From Acidobacteriota bacterium (GTDB taxonomy: Bacteria; Acidobacteriota; Terriglobia; Bryobacterales; Bryobacteraceae), in NCBI GenBank assembly GCA_026393985.1, contig JAPKZB010000004.1:86255-150254 (forward strand): a stretch of 64,000 bases of DNA. Reading direction: 5' to 3'. The notes under the pieces are model-generated. The model saw only the letters and a program-made list of their open reading frames with translations, did no database searches and had not been told where the DNA came from. The position numbers were made by a program, and so were the translations under genes. Of this stretch, positions 18,915-27,774 are shown piece by piece (position 1 is the first letter of the stretch; each line of letters opens with the position of its first letter).

Positions 18915-20378
18915 ATGCGTAACTTATCACTTTTCCTCCTCGCCGCAGCCTCCTCCTTCGCCCAGCCGGCCTCTCTGGTCGCCACCTATCCCTTCGAGAA
19001 CTCCCTCGCCGCGCTCCAGCCCGGGGCACCCGCCCTCCTCGCCGTCAATCCTGGTAACGGCAACACCTTCGTCACCGATACGGTCCTCGGCCAAACCCGC
19101 ACCGTCTACCAGCTCGCCGGCCTGCACCTCCGCCCGGGCGCCCTGTTGAACCCTAACTCTTACTCGATCGAAATCCTCTTCGCCTTCACCGAAGGCCCCA
19201 ACGCCCGGCGCCGCATCCTCGATGTCGCCGAACGCACCTCCGACGGCGGCCTCTCCCTCAACCCCAACAAGCGCCTCGAACTCTCCCGCCTCCGCACCGG
19301 CACCTACGCCTACCCATCCGGCCAGTACGTCCATCTCGTCCTCACCGTCGCCGCCAATCAGGCCCGCCTCTACGCCAACGGCAACCTCGATATCGAGTTC
19401 GCGGCCAGCCCCCTCCACCTCGCCGGCCCCGACTCCCTGCTGCATCTCTTCCCGGACGACGCAGCGGGCAACCCTCCCGCCGCCCGCATCGCCCTCCTCC
19501 GCGTCTACTCGCACGCGTTGTCCGCTGAACAGGCCGCCACCCTCGCCGCCAACCCCTTCACCGCCAACACGGCCACCGAAGTCCCCTCCTTCACCGCCGC
19601 CGGCGTCCGCAACGGCGCCTCCTTCGGCGAAGGCAATCCCATCGCCTCCAACGCCTTCTTCTCCATCTTTGGCTCGGCCCTCTCCGACGCCACCGGCGAC
19701 TGGACCGGCAAATTCTCCGGCTCCATCGCCCCAACGCTCCTCAACGGCACCCGTGTCCTGATGAACGACCGGCCGGCCTTCCTCTCCTACACCTCTCCCG
19801 GCCAGCTCAACGGCGTCGCCCCCGACGGCCTCACCGCCGGCCCCGTCTCCGTCGTCGTCGAACGCAACGGCGTCCGCAGCACCCCCGTCACCGTCCAGGC
19901 CCGCGCCGTCAACCCCGCCTTCTTCACCTTCGAACCCCGCAATCGCCGCTACGCCGCCACCCTCTCGCTCGACTTCAGCGCCTATATCGCCCCGGCCGAC
20001 CTGTTCGGCGTCTCTACCATCAACAACCTCCGCATCCGCCCGGCCCGTCCCGGCGACTTCATCGGCGTCTACGGTATGGGCCTCGGGCCCACCACGCCCA
20101 ACCTCCCCGCCGGCACGCTGCCCCCGGTCCTCAACGGCGGCCACCCCGCCGTCGGCCCCGTTCAACTCCGCCTCGGCGGCCAGGCCGTCACGCCCATCTA
20201 CGCCGGTCTCGCCAACGCCCTGGTCGGCGTCTACACCGTCAGCTTCCAGGTCCCGACCCTGCCCTCCGGCGACCACGAACTCATCGTCACAGTCAACGGC
20301 GTCTCCTCGCCCTCAGGCGTCTTCGTCCCCGTCGTCCGCGACAACGTGGTCAGCCCCGGCCTCCCCACCCCGGATTAA
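18915..20378 (+). CDS. secreted LamG protein with TIGR03437 C-terminal domain
   Basis: A 487-residue exported protein (signal MRNLSLFLLAAASSFAQPA). Residues about 25-215 form a LamG/concanavalin-like fold (YSIEILFAF, LTVAANQARLYANGNLDIEF, RIALLRVYSHALSAEQAATL). From about 225 comes the Solibacter-type C-terminal domain TIGR03437: VRNGASFGEGNPIASNAFFSIFG, GQLNGVAP, PGDFIGVYGMGLGPTTP and a final VYTVSFQVP beta-repeat. This domain is common in Solibacter-lineage Acidobacteria and is the best taxonomic marker in the window. A role in surface or periplasmic binding is inferred. Confidence 0.88.
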   Translation: MRNLSLFLLAAASSFAQPASLVATYPFENSLAALQPGAPALLAVNPGNGNTFVTDTVLGQTRTVYQLAGLHLRPGALLNPNSYSIEILFAFTEGPNARRRILDVAERTSDGGLSLNPNKRLELSRLRTGTYAYPSGQYVHLVLTVAANQARLYANGNLDIEFAASPLHLAGPDSLLHLFPDDAAGNPPAARIALLRVYSHALSAEQAATLAANPFTANTATEVPSFTAAGVRNGASFGEGNPIASNAFFSIFGSALSDATGDWTGKFSGSIAPTLLNGTRVLMNDRPAFLSYTSPGQLNGVAPDGLTAGPVSVVVERNGVRSTPVTVQARAVNPAFFTFEPRNRRYAATLSLDFSAYIAPADLFGVSTINNLRIRPARPGDFIGVYGMGLGPTTPNLPAGTLPPVLNGGHPAVGPVQLRLGGQAVTPIYAGLANALVGVYTVSFQVPTLPSGDHELIVTVNGVSSPSGVFVPVVRDNVVSPGLPTPD

Positions 20379-20411
20379 ATCCGTAGCATCCCAAGCACTA
20401 TCCTGGAGGCA

Positions 20412-23045
20412 GTGCCCCCCGCCCTGCTCTGCTTCCTCCTTCCCCTCCTCGCCGCCGCGCAAACCACCCAGTCTACCGGCACCCTCCAAGGCACCGTCCG
20501 CGACCGTACCGGCGCCACCATCCCCAACGCCACCCTCACCGCCCGCAATCAGGACACCGCCGCCGAACGCCGCGCCACCACCAGCGCCGACGGCCTGTTC
20601 ACCTTCCGCGCACTCCCCCCCGGAACCTACACCCTCACCGTCGCCGCCCCCGGCTTCGCCACTCTCAAAACCACCCCCTTGCCCCTCTCCGTCGGCCAGA
20701 TCTTCCAGCGCGACCTCGAACTCGCCCCCGCCGGCCTCACCGAAACCCTCGAAGTCAGCGAAACCCCGGAAGCCATCGACCCCGCCGCCTCCAGCGCCAG
20801 CGTCGCCCTCGGCAACGAACGCATCGAAGAAGCCCCCGCCCGCAGCCGCAACTACCTCAACTTCGTCCTCGCCGCCCCCGCTGTCGCCACCTCCGCCGGC
20901 AGCAGCTCCCAACGCACCATGACCGGCACCCGCACACCCATGGGCGACAGCGGCTTCACCTCCGGCGGCATCCGCGCCCGCAACAACGCCATCCTCATCG
21001 ACGGCACCGACAACCGCGACGAAACCACCGGCGGCAACCGCGTCGCCATCGGCCTCGAAATGGTCCAGGAGTTCCGCGTCGCCACCGCCGCCTTCGGCGC
21101 CGAACTCGGCGGCGCCGCCGGCGGCCTCCTCAACATGGTCACCCGCTCCGGCGTCGATATCTGGCACGGCGACCTCACCTTCTTTGCCCAAAACGAAATC
21201 ACCAACGCACAGCGCGCCGAGGTCGCCGCCCCCACCCGCCCCCGCTTCCCCCGCTACCAGCCCGGCGTCTCCGCCAACGGCCCGCTCCGCCCCCATCGCA
21301 CCTTCATCGCCGGCGCCATCGAATACGAGTCCGAGTCCGCCGAAGAGTGGTCCAACATCGCCGCCCCCGTCGCCGCCCTCCTCCCCAACGTCTACCGCGG
21401 CCTCTACCCCACCAGCACCCGCGGCACCGAACTCTCCCTCAAACTCAACCACCAGATCGGCGAACACGATACCTTCGCCGCCCGCTACGCCTTCTCCCGC
21501 GGACGCACCCGCGGCGAAGTCCAGGGTCCCGATAACTTCGCCGACCGCTCCGCCCAGGGCAACAGCCTCACCCAGGACCACGCCCTCGTCGCCAACTGGC
21601 TCCGCGTCCTCTCCCCCACCACCGTCAACGACCTCCGCCTCCAAATCGCCGAACGCCGCGCCGAGCTCACCCCCAACGGCGCCGGCCCCGCCGTCGAAGT
21701 CCCCGGCGTCGTCACCTACGGCGCCTTCCCCCGCATGGACGCCGACCGCACCGAACGCCACTACCAGCTCATCGAACATCTCAACGCCGCCCTCGGCACT
21801 CACCGCCTCAGCGCCGGTCTCGACGCCCACTGGGTCACCCTCGACTCCGCCCTTCGCCACCGCCACGCCGGCATCTTCGTCTTCCCCACCCTCAACGACC
21901 TCCTCGCCGGCCGCCCCGATCTCTACCTCCAGGCCTTCGGCAACCCCGCCACCCAGCTCACCACCCTCCCCCTCGGCCTCTGGCTCCAGGACCGCTGGCA
22001 GCTCCACCCCCGCCTCCTGCTCGAAATCGGCGCCCGCTTCGACCGCCAGCGCCTACCCGCCGGCCTCTCCCCCAGTTCGAACAACCTCGCCCCCCGCCTC
22101 GGCCTCGCCTGGCGGCCCGTCGCCGCCCGCCCCCTCGTCCTCCGCGCCGGCTTCGGCCTCTTCTACGATCGCTACCCCCTCGCCTGGCTCAACGAAGCCC
22201 TCCAGAAAAACGGCACCCAGGGCTTCGAACAGTACGGCGCCGGCCCCGACGCCGTCCGCGCCTGGCAACTGCCCCGCTCCGCCCCCGTCCCCGGCCTGCC
22301 CCGGCTCACCTACGCGACCGCCGCCCACTTCCCCTCCACCTACAGCCGCAAATGGAGCACCGGCTTCGAGTACGGCTTCGGCTCCCACACCTCCCTCAGC
22401 GTCGAAGCCAACCTCATCCGCGGCCTCCACCTCCCCCGCACCCGCCTCTACCAGCTCGAACAAACCGGCCGCTCCCAATACGCCGGCCTCGCCGCCACCC
22501 TCAACCGCCGCATCAGCAAAGAGCTCTCCTACCTCGCCACCTACAACTGGGGCCGCACCTACGACGACGGCTCCGACTTCGACGAACAACCCAGCAACCC
22601 CTATAACATCCGCCAGGACTGGGCCCTCTCCCGCCAGCACCAGGCCCACCGCCTCGCCCTCAGCTCCCTGTTCGAACTCCCCTGGCTCATCGACAAACTC
22701 ACCATCGCCCCCATCTTCACCCTCGGCTCCGGCCGCCCCCTCAACGCCCTCCTCACCACCGACCCCGCCCGCACCGGCGCCTACCCCCTCGTCGCCCGCC
22801 CCCCCGGCGTCCCCCGCAATCCCTCCTTCGGCCCCAAAACCACCAGCCTCGACCTCCGCGTCATGAAAACCATCCCCCTGCTCGACCAACGCGCCGTCCT
22901 CCAGTTCGGCGTCGAAAGCTTCAACCTCACTAACCACACCAACGCCGAACGCCTCAGCCCCTTCGCCGGCCTCCCCTCCTACGGCGCCATCCTCGAAAGC
23001 CTCCCCGCGCGACAAGTGCAGTTCATGATCCAATTCGAATACTGA
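20412..23045 (+). CDS. TonB-dependent receptor with carboxypeptidase-regulatory domain
   Basis: An 877-residue outer-membrane receptor. It starts at GTG 20412 behind GGAGG, with a signal peptide (ALLCFLLPLLAAAQ). The N-terminal Ig-like carboxypeptidase-regulatory domain (GTLQGTVRDRTGATIPNATL) is followed by a plug domain and a long beta-barrel ending in VQFMIQFEY with a terminal aromatic, as barrels require. Such Oar-type receptors take up large ligands in Acidobacteria; the ligand is unknown. Its TGA overlaps the sulfatase ATG, tying uptake to a sulfatase. The coding strand is extremely C-rich (line 22801-22860 has 34 C and 10 G). Confidence 0.9.
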   Translation: MPPALLCFLLPLLAAAQTTQSTGTLQGTVRDRTGATIPNATLTARNQDTAAERRATTSADGLFTFRALPPGTYTLTVAAPGFATLKTTPLPLSVGQIFQRDLELAPAGLTETLEVSETPEAIDPAASSASVALGNERIEEAPARSRNYLNFVLAAPAVATSAGSSSQRTMTGTRTPMGDSGFTSGGIRARNNAILIDGTDNRDETTGGNRVAIGLEMVQEFRVATAAFGAELGGAAGGLLNMVTRSGVDIWHGDLTFFAQNEITNAQRAEVAAPTRPRFPRYQPGVSANGPLRPHRTFIAGAIEYESESAEEWSNIAAPVAALLPNVYRGLYPTSTRGTELSLKLNHQIGEHDTFAARYAFSRGRTRGEVQGPDNFADRSAQGNSLTQDHALVANWLRVLSPTTVNDLRLQIAERRAELTPNGAGPAVEVPGVVTYGAFPRMDADRTERHYQLIEHLNAALGTHRLSAGLDAHWVTLDSALRHRHAGIFVFPTLNDLLAGRPDLYLQAFGNPATQLTTLPLGLWLQDRWQLHPRLLLEIGARFDRQRLPAGLSPSSNNLAPRLGLAWRPVAARPLVLRAGFGLFYDRYPLAWLNEALQKNGTQGFEQYGAGPDAVRAWQLPRSAPVPGLPRLTYATAAHFPSTYSRKWSTGFEYGFGSHTSLSVEANLIRGLHLPRTRLYQLEQTGRSQYAGLAATLNRRISKELSYLATYNWGRTYDDGSDFDEQPSNPYNIRQDWALSRQHQAHRLALSSLFELPWLIDKLTIAPIFTLGSGRPLNALLTTDPARTGAYPLVARPPGVPRNPSFGPKTTSLDLRVMKTIPLLDQRAVLQFGVESFNLTNHTNAERLSPFAGLPSYGAILESLPARQVQFMIQFEY

Positions 23046-24451
23046 TGCAACGCCGCCAATTCCTCTCGCTCCTGTCGAGCCACGCGCTCGCCCAGCCCGC
23101 CCTCCCCCCGCCCAACATCGTCCTCATCCTCGCCGACGATCTCGGCTGGACCGACCTCGGCTGCTACGGCTCCGACCTCCACGAAACGCCCCGCATCGAC
23201 CGCCTCGCCCGCCAATCCCTCCGCTTCTCCCACGCCCTCTCCCCCGCCCCCGTCTGCTCCCCCACCCGCGCCTCCCTCCTCACCGGCAAACATCCCGCCC
23301 GCCTCGGCATCACCATCTGGCGCGAAGGCGCTGCCCAGCCCCCCACCCACTTCCCCCTCCTGCCCGCCCCCTCGGAAACCGACCTCCCTCACGCCGAAAC
23401 CACCTTTGCCGAGCTCCTCCAGCAGGCCGGCTACTCCACCGCCCTCATCGGCAAATGGCACCTCGGCGACGCCGATCACGCCCCGGAAACCCAGGGTTTC
23501 GAAGTCAACCTCGGCGGCACCCACTGGGGCGCCCCGCCCACGTATTTCTATCCCTACAGCGGCCGCTTCGGCAGCCAGAAAGAGCACCGCTACGTCCCCG
23601 GCCTCACCCCCGGCCCCGCCGGCGAATACCTTACCGACCGCCTCACCACCGAAGCCCTCCGCGTCATCGACGCCTTCCACGCTCGCCAAAAACCCTTCTT
23701 CCTCTACCTCGCTCATCACGCCCCCCACACCCCCATCGAGGCCAAACCCGCCCTCCTCGCCAAGTACGAAGCCAAACTCCCCCAAGGCGTCAACCACACC
23801 AACCCCGCCTACGCCGCCATGGTCGAATCCTTCGATCAATCCGTCGGCCGCGTCCTCGACCACCTCCGCATCCGCGGCCTCGACCGCAACACCATCTTCA
23901 TCATCACCTCCGACAACGGCGGCTATCTCCAAAGCGGCAACGGCCCCCGCATCACCTCCAACGCCCCCCTCCGCTCCGGCAAAGGCTCCCTCTACGAAGG
24001 AGGCCTCCGCGTCCCCCTCATCATCCAATGGCCCGGCTTCACCCCCGCCAACGCCGTCTGCGCCGAACCCGTCGTCCTCACCGACCTCTTCCCCACCCTC
24101 TGCGCCGCCGCCCAGGTCCCCCTCCCCGCTGCCGCCACGGACGGCCTCGACCTCCGCCCGCTCCTCCGCAACCCCGCCGCCCGCCTCCCTCGCCAAGCCA
24201 TCCCCTTCCATTACCCGCACTACTACCCCACCACCACCCCCGTCTCCGCCCTCCGCACTCGCGACTGGAAGCTCCTAGAGTACTTCGAGGACAACCGCCT
24301 CGAACTCTACCACCTCGCCCAGGACCCCGGCGAAAAAACCAACCTCGCCGAAAAGAACCCCACCCAGGCCCAGGCCCTCCGCGCCCAGCTCCACGCCTGG
24401 CGTCAATCCGTCAACGCCCGCCTGCCCACCCCCAACCCCCAAAAACCATAA
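23045..24451 (+). CDS. type I sulfatase, exported
   Basis: A 468-residue arylsulfatase-family protein with a short leader (MQRRQFLSLLSSHALAQ). The formylglycine signature C-S-P-T-R is at residues 71-75 (VCSPTRASLLTGK), with the metal-binding Asp pair at about 31-32 (LADDLGWTDLG). KWHLGD and TSDNGG give further metal and substrate residues. It would hydrolyse sulfate esters, probably on a polysaccharide, after cysteine conversion by an FGE-type enzyme not in this window. It overlaps the receptor gene by 1 nt (TGATG). Confidence 0.93.
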   Translation: MQRRQFLSLLSSHALAQPALPPPNIVLILADDLGWTDLGCYGSDLHETPRIDRLARQSLRFSHALSPAPVCSPTRASLLTGKHPARLGITIWREGAAQPPTHFPLLPAPSETDLPHAETTFAELLQQAGYSTALIGKWHLGDADHAPETQGFEVNLGGTHWGAPPTYFYPYSGRFGSQKEHRYVPGLTPGPAGEYLTDRLTTEALRVIDAFHARQKPFFLYLAHHAPHTPIEAKPALLAKYEAKLPQGVNHTNPAYAAMVESFDQSVGRVLDHLRIRGLDRNTIFIITSDNGGYLQSGNGPRITSNAPLRSGKGSLYEGGLRVPLIIQWPGFTPANAVCAEPVVLTDLFPTLCAAAQVPLPAAATDGLDLRPLLRNPAARLPRQAIPFHYPHYYPTTTPVSALRTRDWKLLEYFEDNRLELYHLAQDPGEKTNLAEKNPTQAQALRAQLHAWRQSVNARLPTPNPQKP

Positions 24452-24546
24452 TCCTCCCCTCCTCTCGCTCCGCTGCCCGGAACTGGTAACGAACCTGCCA
24501 CGCTCCTGCCATCGGATTGAAACGACCGGTTGATTACGATAGGCTA

Positions 24547-27500
24547 ATGTTCCGCCAACTCGCGCTCGCCACCCTCGTGGGCCCCGGCCTGCTTGCCCAA
24601 GGTCTCTCCACCGCCTCCCTCTCCGGTCAGCTCACCGACCCCGCCAACGCCCTCGTCCCCCGCGCTACCGTTACGCTCAAAAGCCCAACCACCGGCTGGG
24701 AGCGCGCCACTACCTCCTCCCCCGACGGTCAATACAGCTTCTCCGCTGTCCCGGTTGGCGTCTATTCCCTCACCGTGGCCGCCTCCGGCTTCTCCACCTT
24801 CTCCCAAACCGGCCTCCGCCTCAATATCAATACCGCCAGCACCCTCAACATCAAACTCACCGTCGGTTCCGTCTCCGACTCCGTCACGGTCCAAGCCGAT
24901 GCGCTCATGGTCAACACCACTTCCGGCACCCTTTCCCAAACCGTCCAACAGCGCTATATCCAGGAACTGCCGCTCAACGGCCGGAACGCCGCCAACCTCG
25001 TCCGCATGGTCCCCGGGGTCGTCACCGGCGCCAGTACCACAACCGCCGGTTACGCCAACTCTGCGGACACCATCGCCATCTCCGCCAACGGCTCCCGCGG
25101 CAACGAAGTCAACTACCGCCTCGACGGCGCCACCCACATGGACAATGTCACAAACCTGAACGCCGCCTACCCCAACCCCGATGCCGTCCAGGAGTTCACC
25201 GTCCAAACCTCAAACTTCTCGGCCCAATACGGCAATTTCTCCGGCGCCGTCGTCAACGTGGCCACCCGCTCCGGCTCCAACGAGTTCCACGGTTCCCTGT
25301 TCCACTTCACCCGCAACGGCTCTTTGAACGCCCGCAACTACTTCGCCGCCCAGGCCGACAATCTCAAACGCAACCAGTTCGGCGCCACCCTCGGCGGACC
25401 CGTCCTGCGCAACAAACTGTTCTTCCTCGGTAGCTTCCAAAACACCATCGTTCGCAACGAAAGCTTCTCCAATCAAGCCACCGTTCCCAACCCCGCCTTC
25501 CGCGCCGGCAACTTCGCCTCCCTCCTGCCCGGGACCCCCATCCGTGACCCCCAGAACGCAAACACCCCCTTTCCCGGCAACCTCATCCCCTCCTCCCGTC
25601 TCCGCCCCATCGCCACCAATCTCCTGGCCAAAGTGCCCACCGCCACCACCACCAACGGCATCATCCGCTACGCCCGCCCCGACCGCTCCGACACCCTCCA
25701 GTACCTCGGCAAACTCGACTATAACCTCGGCCACCATCACCTCTCCGGCAGCGGCTTCTTCAACCGCTTTGAAGATCCCGGCTGGGACGGAGCCAACACC
25801 CTCCTCACCGTCCGCATCGGTCAGGATCAGCGTACCAACAACTGGAAACTCCAGGACTCCTGGACCCTCCGGCCCAATCTCATCAACTCCATCATTGTTT
25901 CCGGACTCATGCTCGACTCCTTCAATCTGCGTCGCAGCACCGCCTGGCTCTCCCAGTTCGGCCCCATCCAGTTCAATGAGCCCCAGGAATCAGACCGCCA
26001 ACTCGAACTCGGCGTCACTGGCTTCGGCGGCTGGGGCAGCGTCACCAACTCGCCTCCCGGACAGTGGATCCGTCGCAACGTCGAAATCAACAACGTCACC
26101 ACCTGGATCCATGGCCGCCACACCCTGAACTTCGGCGCCGAATACTCCCCCTGGACCGGCTTCGATTCCAGCACCAAATTCCAACAAAGCGGCAATTTCA
26201 CCTTCTCCGGCCAACTCACCGGCAACGGCATCTCCGACCTCCTCCTCGGCCGCGTCGCCACCTTCGTCCAGTCCGCCGGCAAGTTCAAACAAACCCGCGG
26301 CGCCCAAATCAGCCTCTTCCTCGATGACACCTGGCGCCTCTCCCGCCAACTCACCCTCAACGCCGGCCTCCGCTGGGACCCCTACTACGCCTGGCACGAC
26401 CAACTCGACCAGGTCTCCGGCTATCGCCCCGGCGCCCGCTCCCAGCGCTTCCTCAACGCTCCCCCCGGAGCCATCTTCGCCGGCGACCCCGGCTTCCCCA
26501 AGGCCGGCCAGCAGCACGACGCCGATAACTTCTCTCCCCGCTTCGGCTTCGCCTGGCAACCCCTACCCGGCAATTCCGCCACCGTCGTCCGCGGCGGCTA
26601 TGGCATCTTCTACGTCCGCCCCTTCCCCCGCCTCTACAACAACTTCGTCGAATCCGCGCCCTTCTCCCCCACCCTCACCCTCAACGGCGTCGATATGCAG
26701 GACCCCTACGGCTCCGCCGGCGTTCGTAACCCCTTCCCGCCTTTTGCCCCCGTCAACCTCAACGACAAGAATATGCCCTTCTCCTTCCCCATGCCCTTCG
26801 CCTGGTTTAAAGAGGATTGGCGCGTCGGCTACTCCCAAGCCTGGAACCTCACCGTCGAACGCCAACTCGGCGCCGACTACCTCCTTCGCGCCGCCTATGT
26901 CGCGAATAAAGGCACCAACCTGCAAACCTTCCGCGAACGCAACTGGGCTCTCTACTCACCTACCGCCACCGTCGCCAACACCAACGCCCGGCGGCCCCTC
27001 GGCCAGTTCTTCTCCTCCATGCGGGAACTGGTCGACTACGGCAACTCCCAGTATCATTCCCTGCAACTTACCCTCGACAAACGCTTCAGCCGCAACTTCT
27101 CCGTCCTCGCCTTCTACACCTGGTCTAAATCCATCGACGACGAAAGCGCCAACAACCAGTTCTCCCTCTCCAACCCCCATCCCACCGACGGACGCTTCAA
27201 CCGCGGCCTCTCCGACTTCGATATCCCCCACAACTTCCGGCTCAGCGGCGTCTTCGATCTCCCCAAGCTCCAGAAAGCCAACCCACTCCTCCGCCAGCTC
27301 CTCGGCGGCTGGAGCCTGCTCAACATCCTCGACATCCGCTCCGGCCTGCCCTTCGGCCTCAGCTCCGGCCGCGACAACTCCTTCTCCGGCATCGGCCTCG
27401 ACCGCGCCGACCTCCGCGGCAATCCCGTTCTTCCCGCCGGCCGCTCCCGCAACGACTACCTCAACTCCTTCTTCGATCGCTCGCAGGTCACCTTCAATGC

Positions 27501-27756
27501 CGTCGGTACCTACGGAAACTCTCCCCGTAACTTCCTCCGCTCTCCCGGCGCCGTCAACCTCGACCTCACCGTGCAAAAGACCTTCCCCATCCGCGAACGC
27601 ATCCAGCTCAACCTCCGCGGCGAGTTCTTCAATGCCCTCAACAAGGCAAACTTCGCCGCCCCCGGCAACAACGTCAGCGCCGCCGCCAACTTCGGCGTCA
27701 TCACCAGTGCCGCCGATCCCCGCATCCTCCAAGTCGGTGCCCGCCTCACGTTCTAA
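24547..27756 (+). CDS. TonB-dependent receptor, large Oar-like
   Basis: From the ATG at 24547 (a TTG at 24517 would add ten residues) the product is about 1069 residues with a signal peptide (LALATLVGPGLLAQG). It has the carboxypeptidase-regulatory domain (SLSGQLTDPANALVPRATV), a plug with LPLNGRNAANLVRMVPGV and VNVATRSGSNEFHGSLF, and a barrel ending in RILQVGARLTF. The R-(S/N)-G-(S/T)-N-x-(F/I)-H-G plug motif recurs in the third receptor (48353), so these two are closer to each other than to the first. The ligand is unknown; the DUF1080 enzyme follows within 20 nt. Confidence 0.92.
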   Translation: MFRQLALATLVGPGLLAQGLSTASLSGQLTDPANALVPRATVTLKSPTTGWERATTSSPDGQYSFSAVPVGVYSLTVAASGFSTFSQTGLRLNINTASTLNIKLTVGSVSDSVTVQADALMVNTTSGTLSQTVQQRYIQELPLNGRNAANLVRMVPGVVTGASTTTAGYANSADTIAISANGSRGNEVNYRLDGATHMDNVTNLNAAYPNPDAVQEFTVQTSNFSAQYGNFSGAVVNVATRSGSNEFHGSLFHFTRNGSLNARNYFAAQADNLKRNQFGATLGGPVLRNKLFFLGSFQNTIVRNESFSNQATVPNPAFRAGNFASLLPGTPIRDPQNANTPFPGNLIPSSRLRPIATNLLAKVPTATTTNGIIRYARPDRSDTLQYLGKLDYNLGHHHLSGSGFFNRFEDPGWDGANTLLTVRIGQDQRTNNWKLQDSWTLRPNLINSIIVSGLMLDSFNLRRSTAWLSQFGPIQFNEPQESDRQLELGVTGFGGWGSVTNSPPGQWIRRNVEINNVTTWIHGRHTLNFGAEYSPWTGFDSSTKFQQSGNFTFSGQLTGNGISDLLLGRVATFVQSAGKFKQTRGAQISLFLDDTWRLSRQLTLNAGLRWDPYYAWHDQLDQVSGYRPGARSQRFLNAPPGAIFAGDPGFPKAGQQHDADNFSPRFGFAWQPLPGNSATVVRGGYGIFYVRPFPRLYNNFVESAPFSPTLTLNGVDMQDPYGSAGVRNPFPPFAPVNLNDKNMPFSFPMPFAWFKEDWRVGYSQAWNLTVERQLGADYLLRAAYVANKGTNLQTFRERNWALYSPTATVANTNARRPLGQFFSSMRELVDYGNSQYHSLQLTLDKRFSRNFSVLAFYTWSKSIDDESANNQFSLSNPHPTDGRFNRGLSDFDIPHNFRLSGVFDLPKLQKANPLLRQLLGGWSLLNILDIRSGLPFGLSSGRDNSFSGIGLDRADLRGNPVLPAGRSRNDYLNSFFDRSQVTFNAVGTYGNSPRNFLRSPGAVNLDLTVQKTFPIRERIQLNLRGEFFNALNKANFAAPGNNVSAAANFGVITSAADPRILQVGARLTF

Positions 27757-27774
27757 ATCGGCTAGGCTACCAAC

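Noticed and set aside
20313..22007. A 564-codon open frame antisense to the first TonB receptor, very Gly/Glu-rich.
   Set aside because: It is the mirror of C-rich coding sequence; no domain, no start context, and the plus frame has a complete receptor. The same applies to the antisense frames at 26956-29214, 31625-34162 and 48158-50806.
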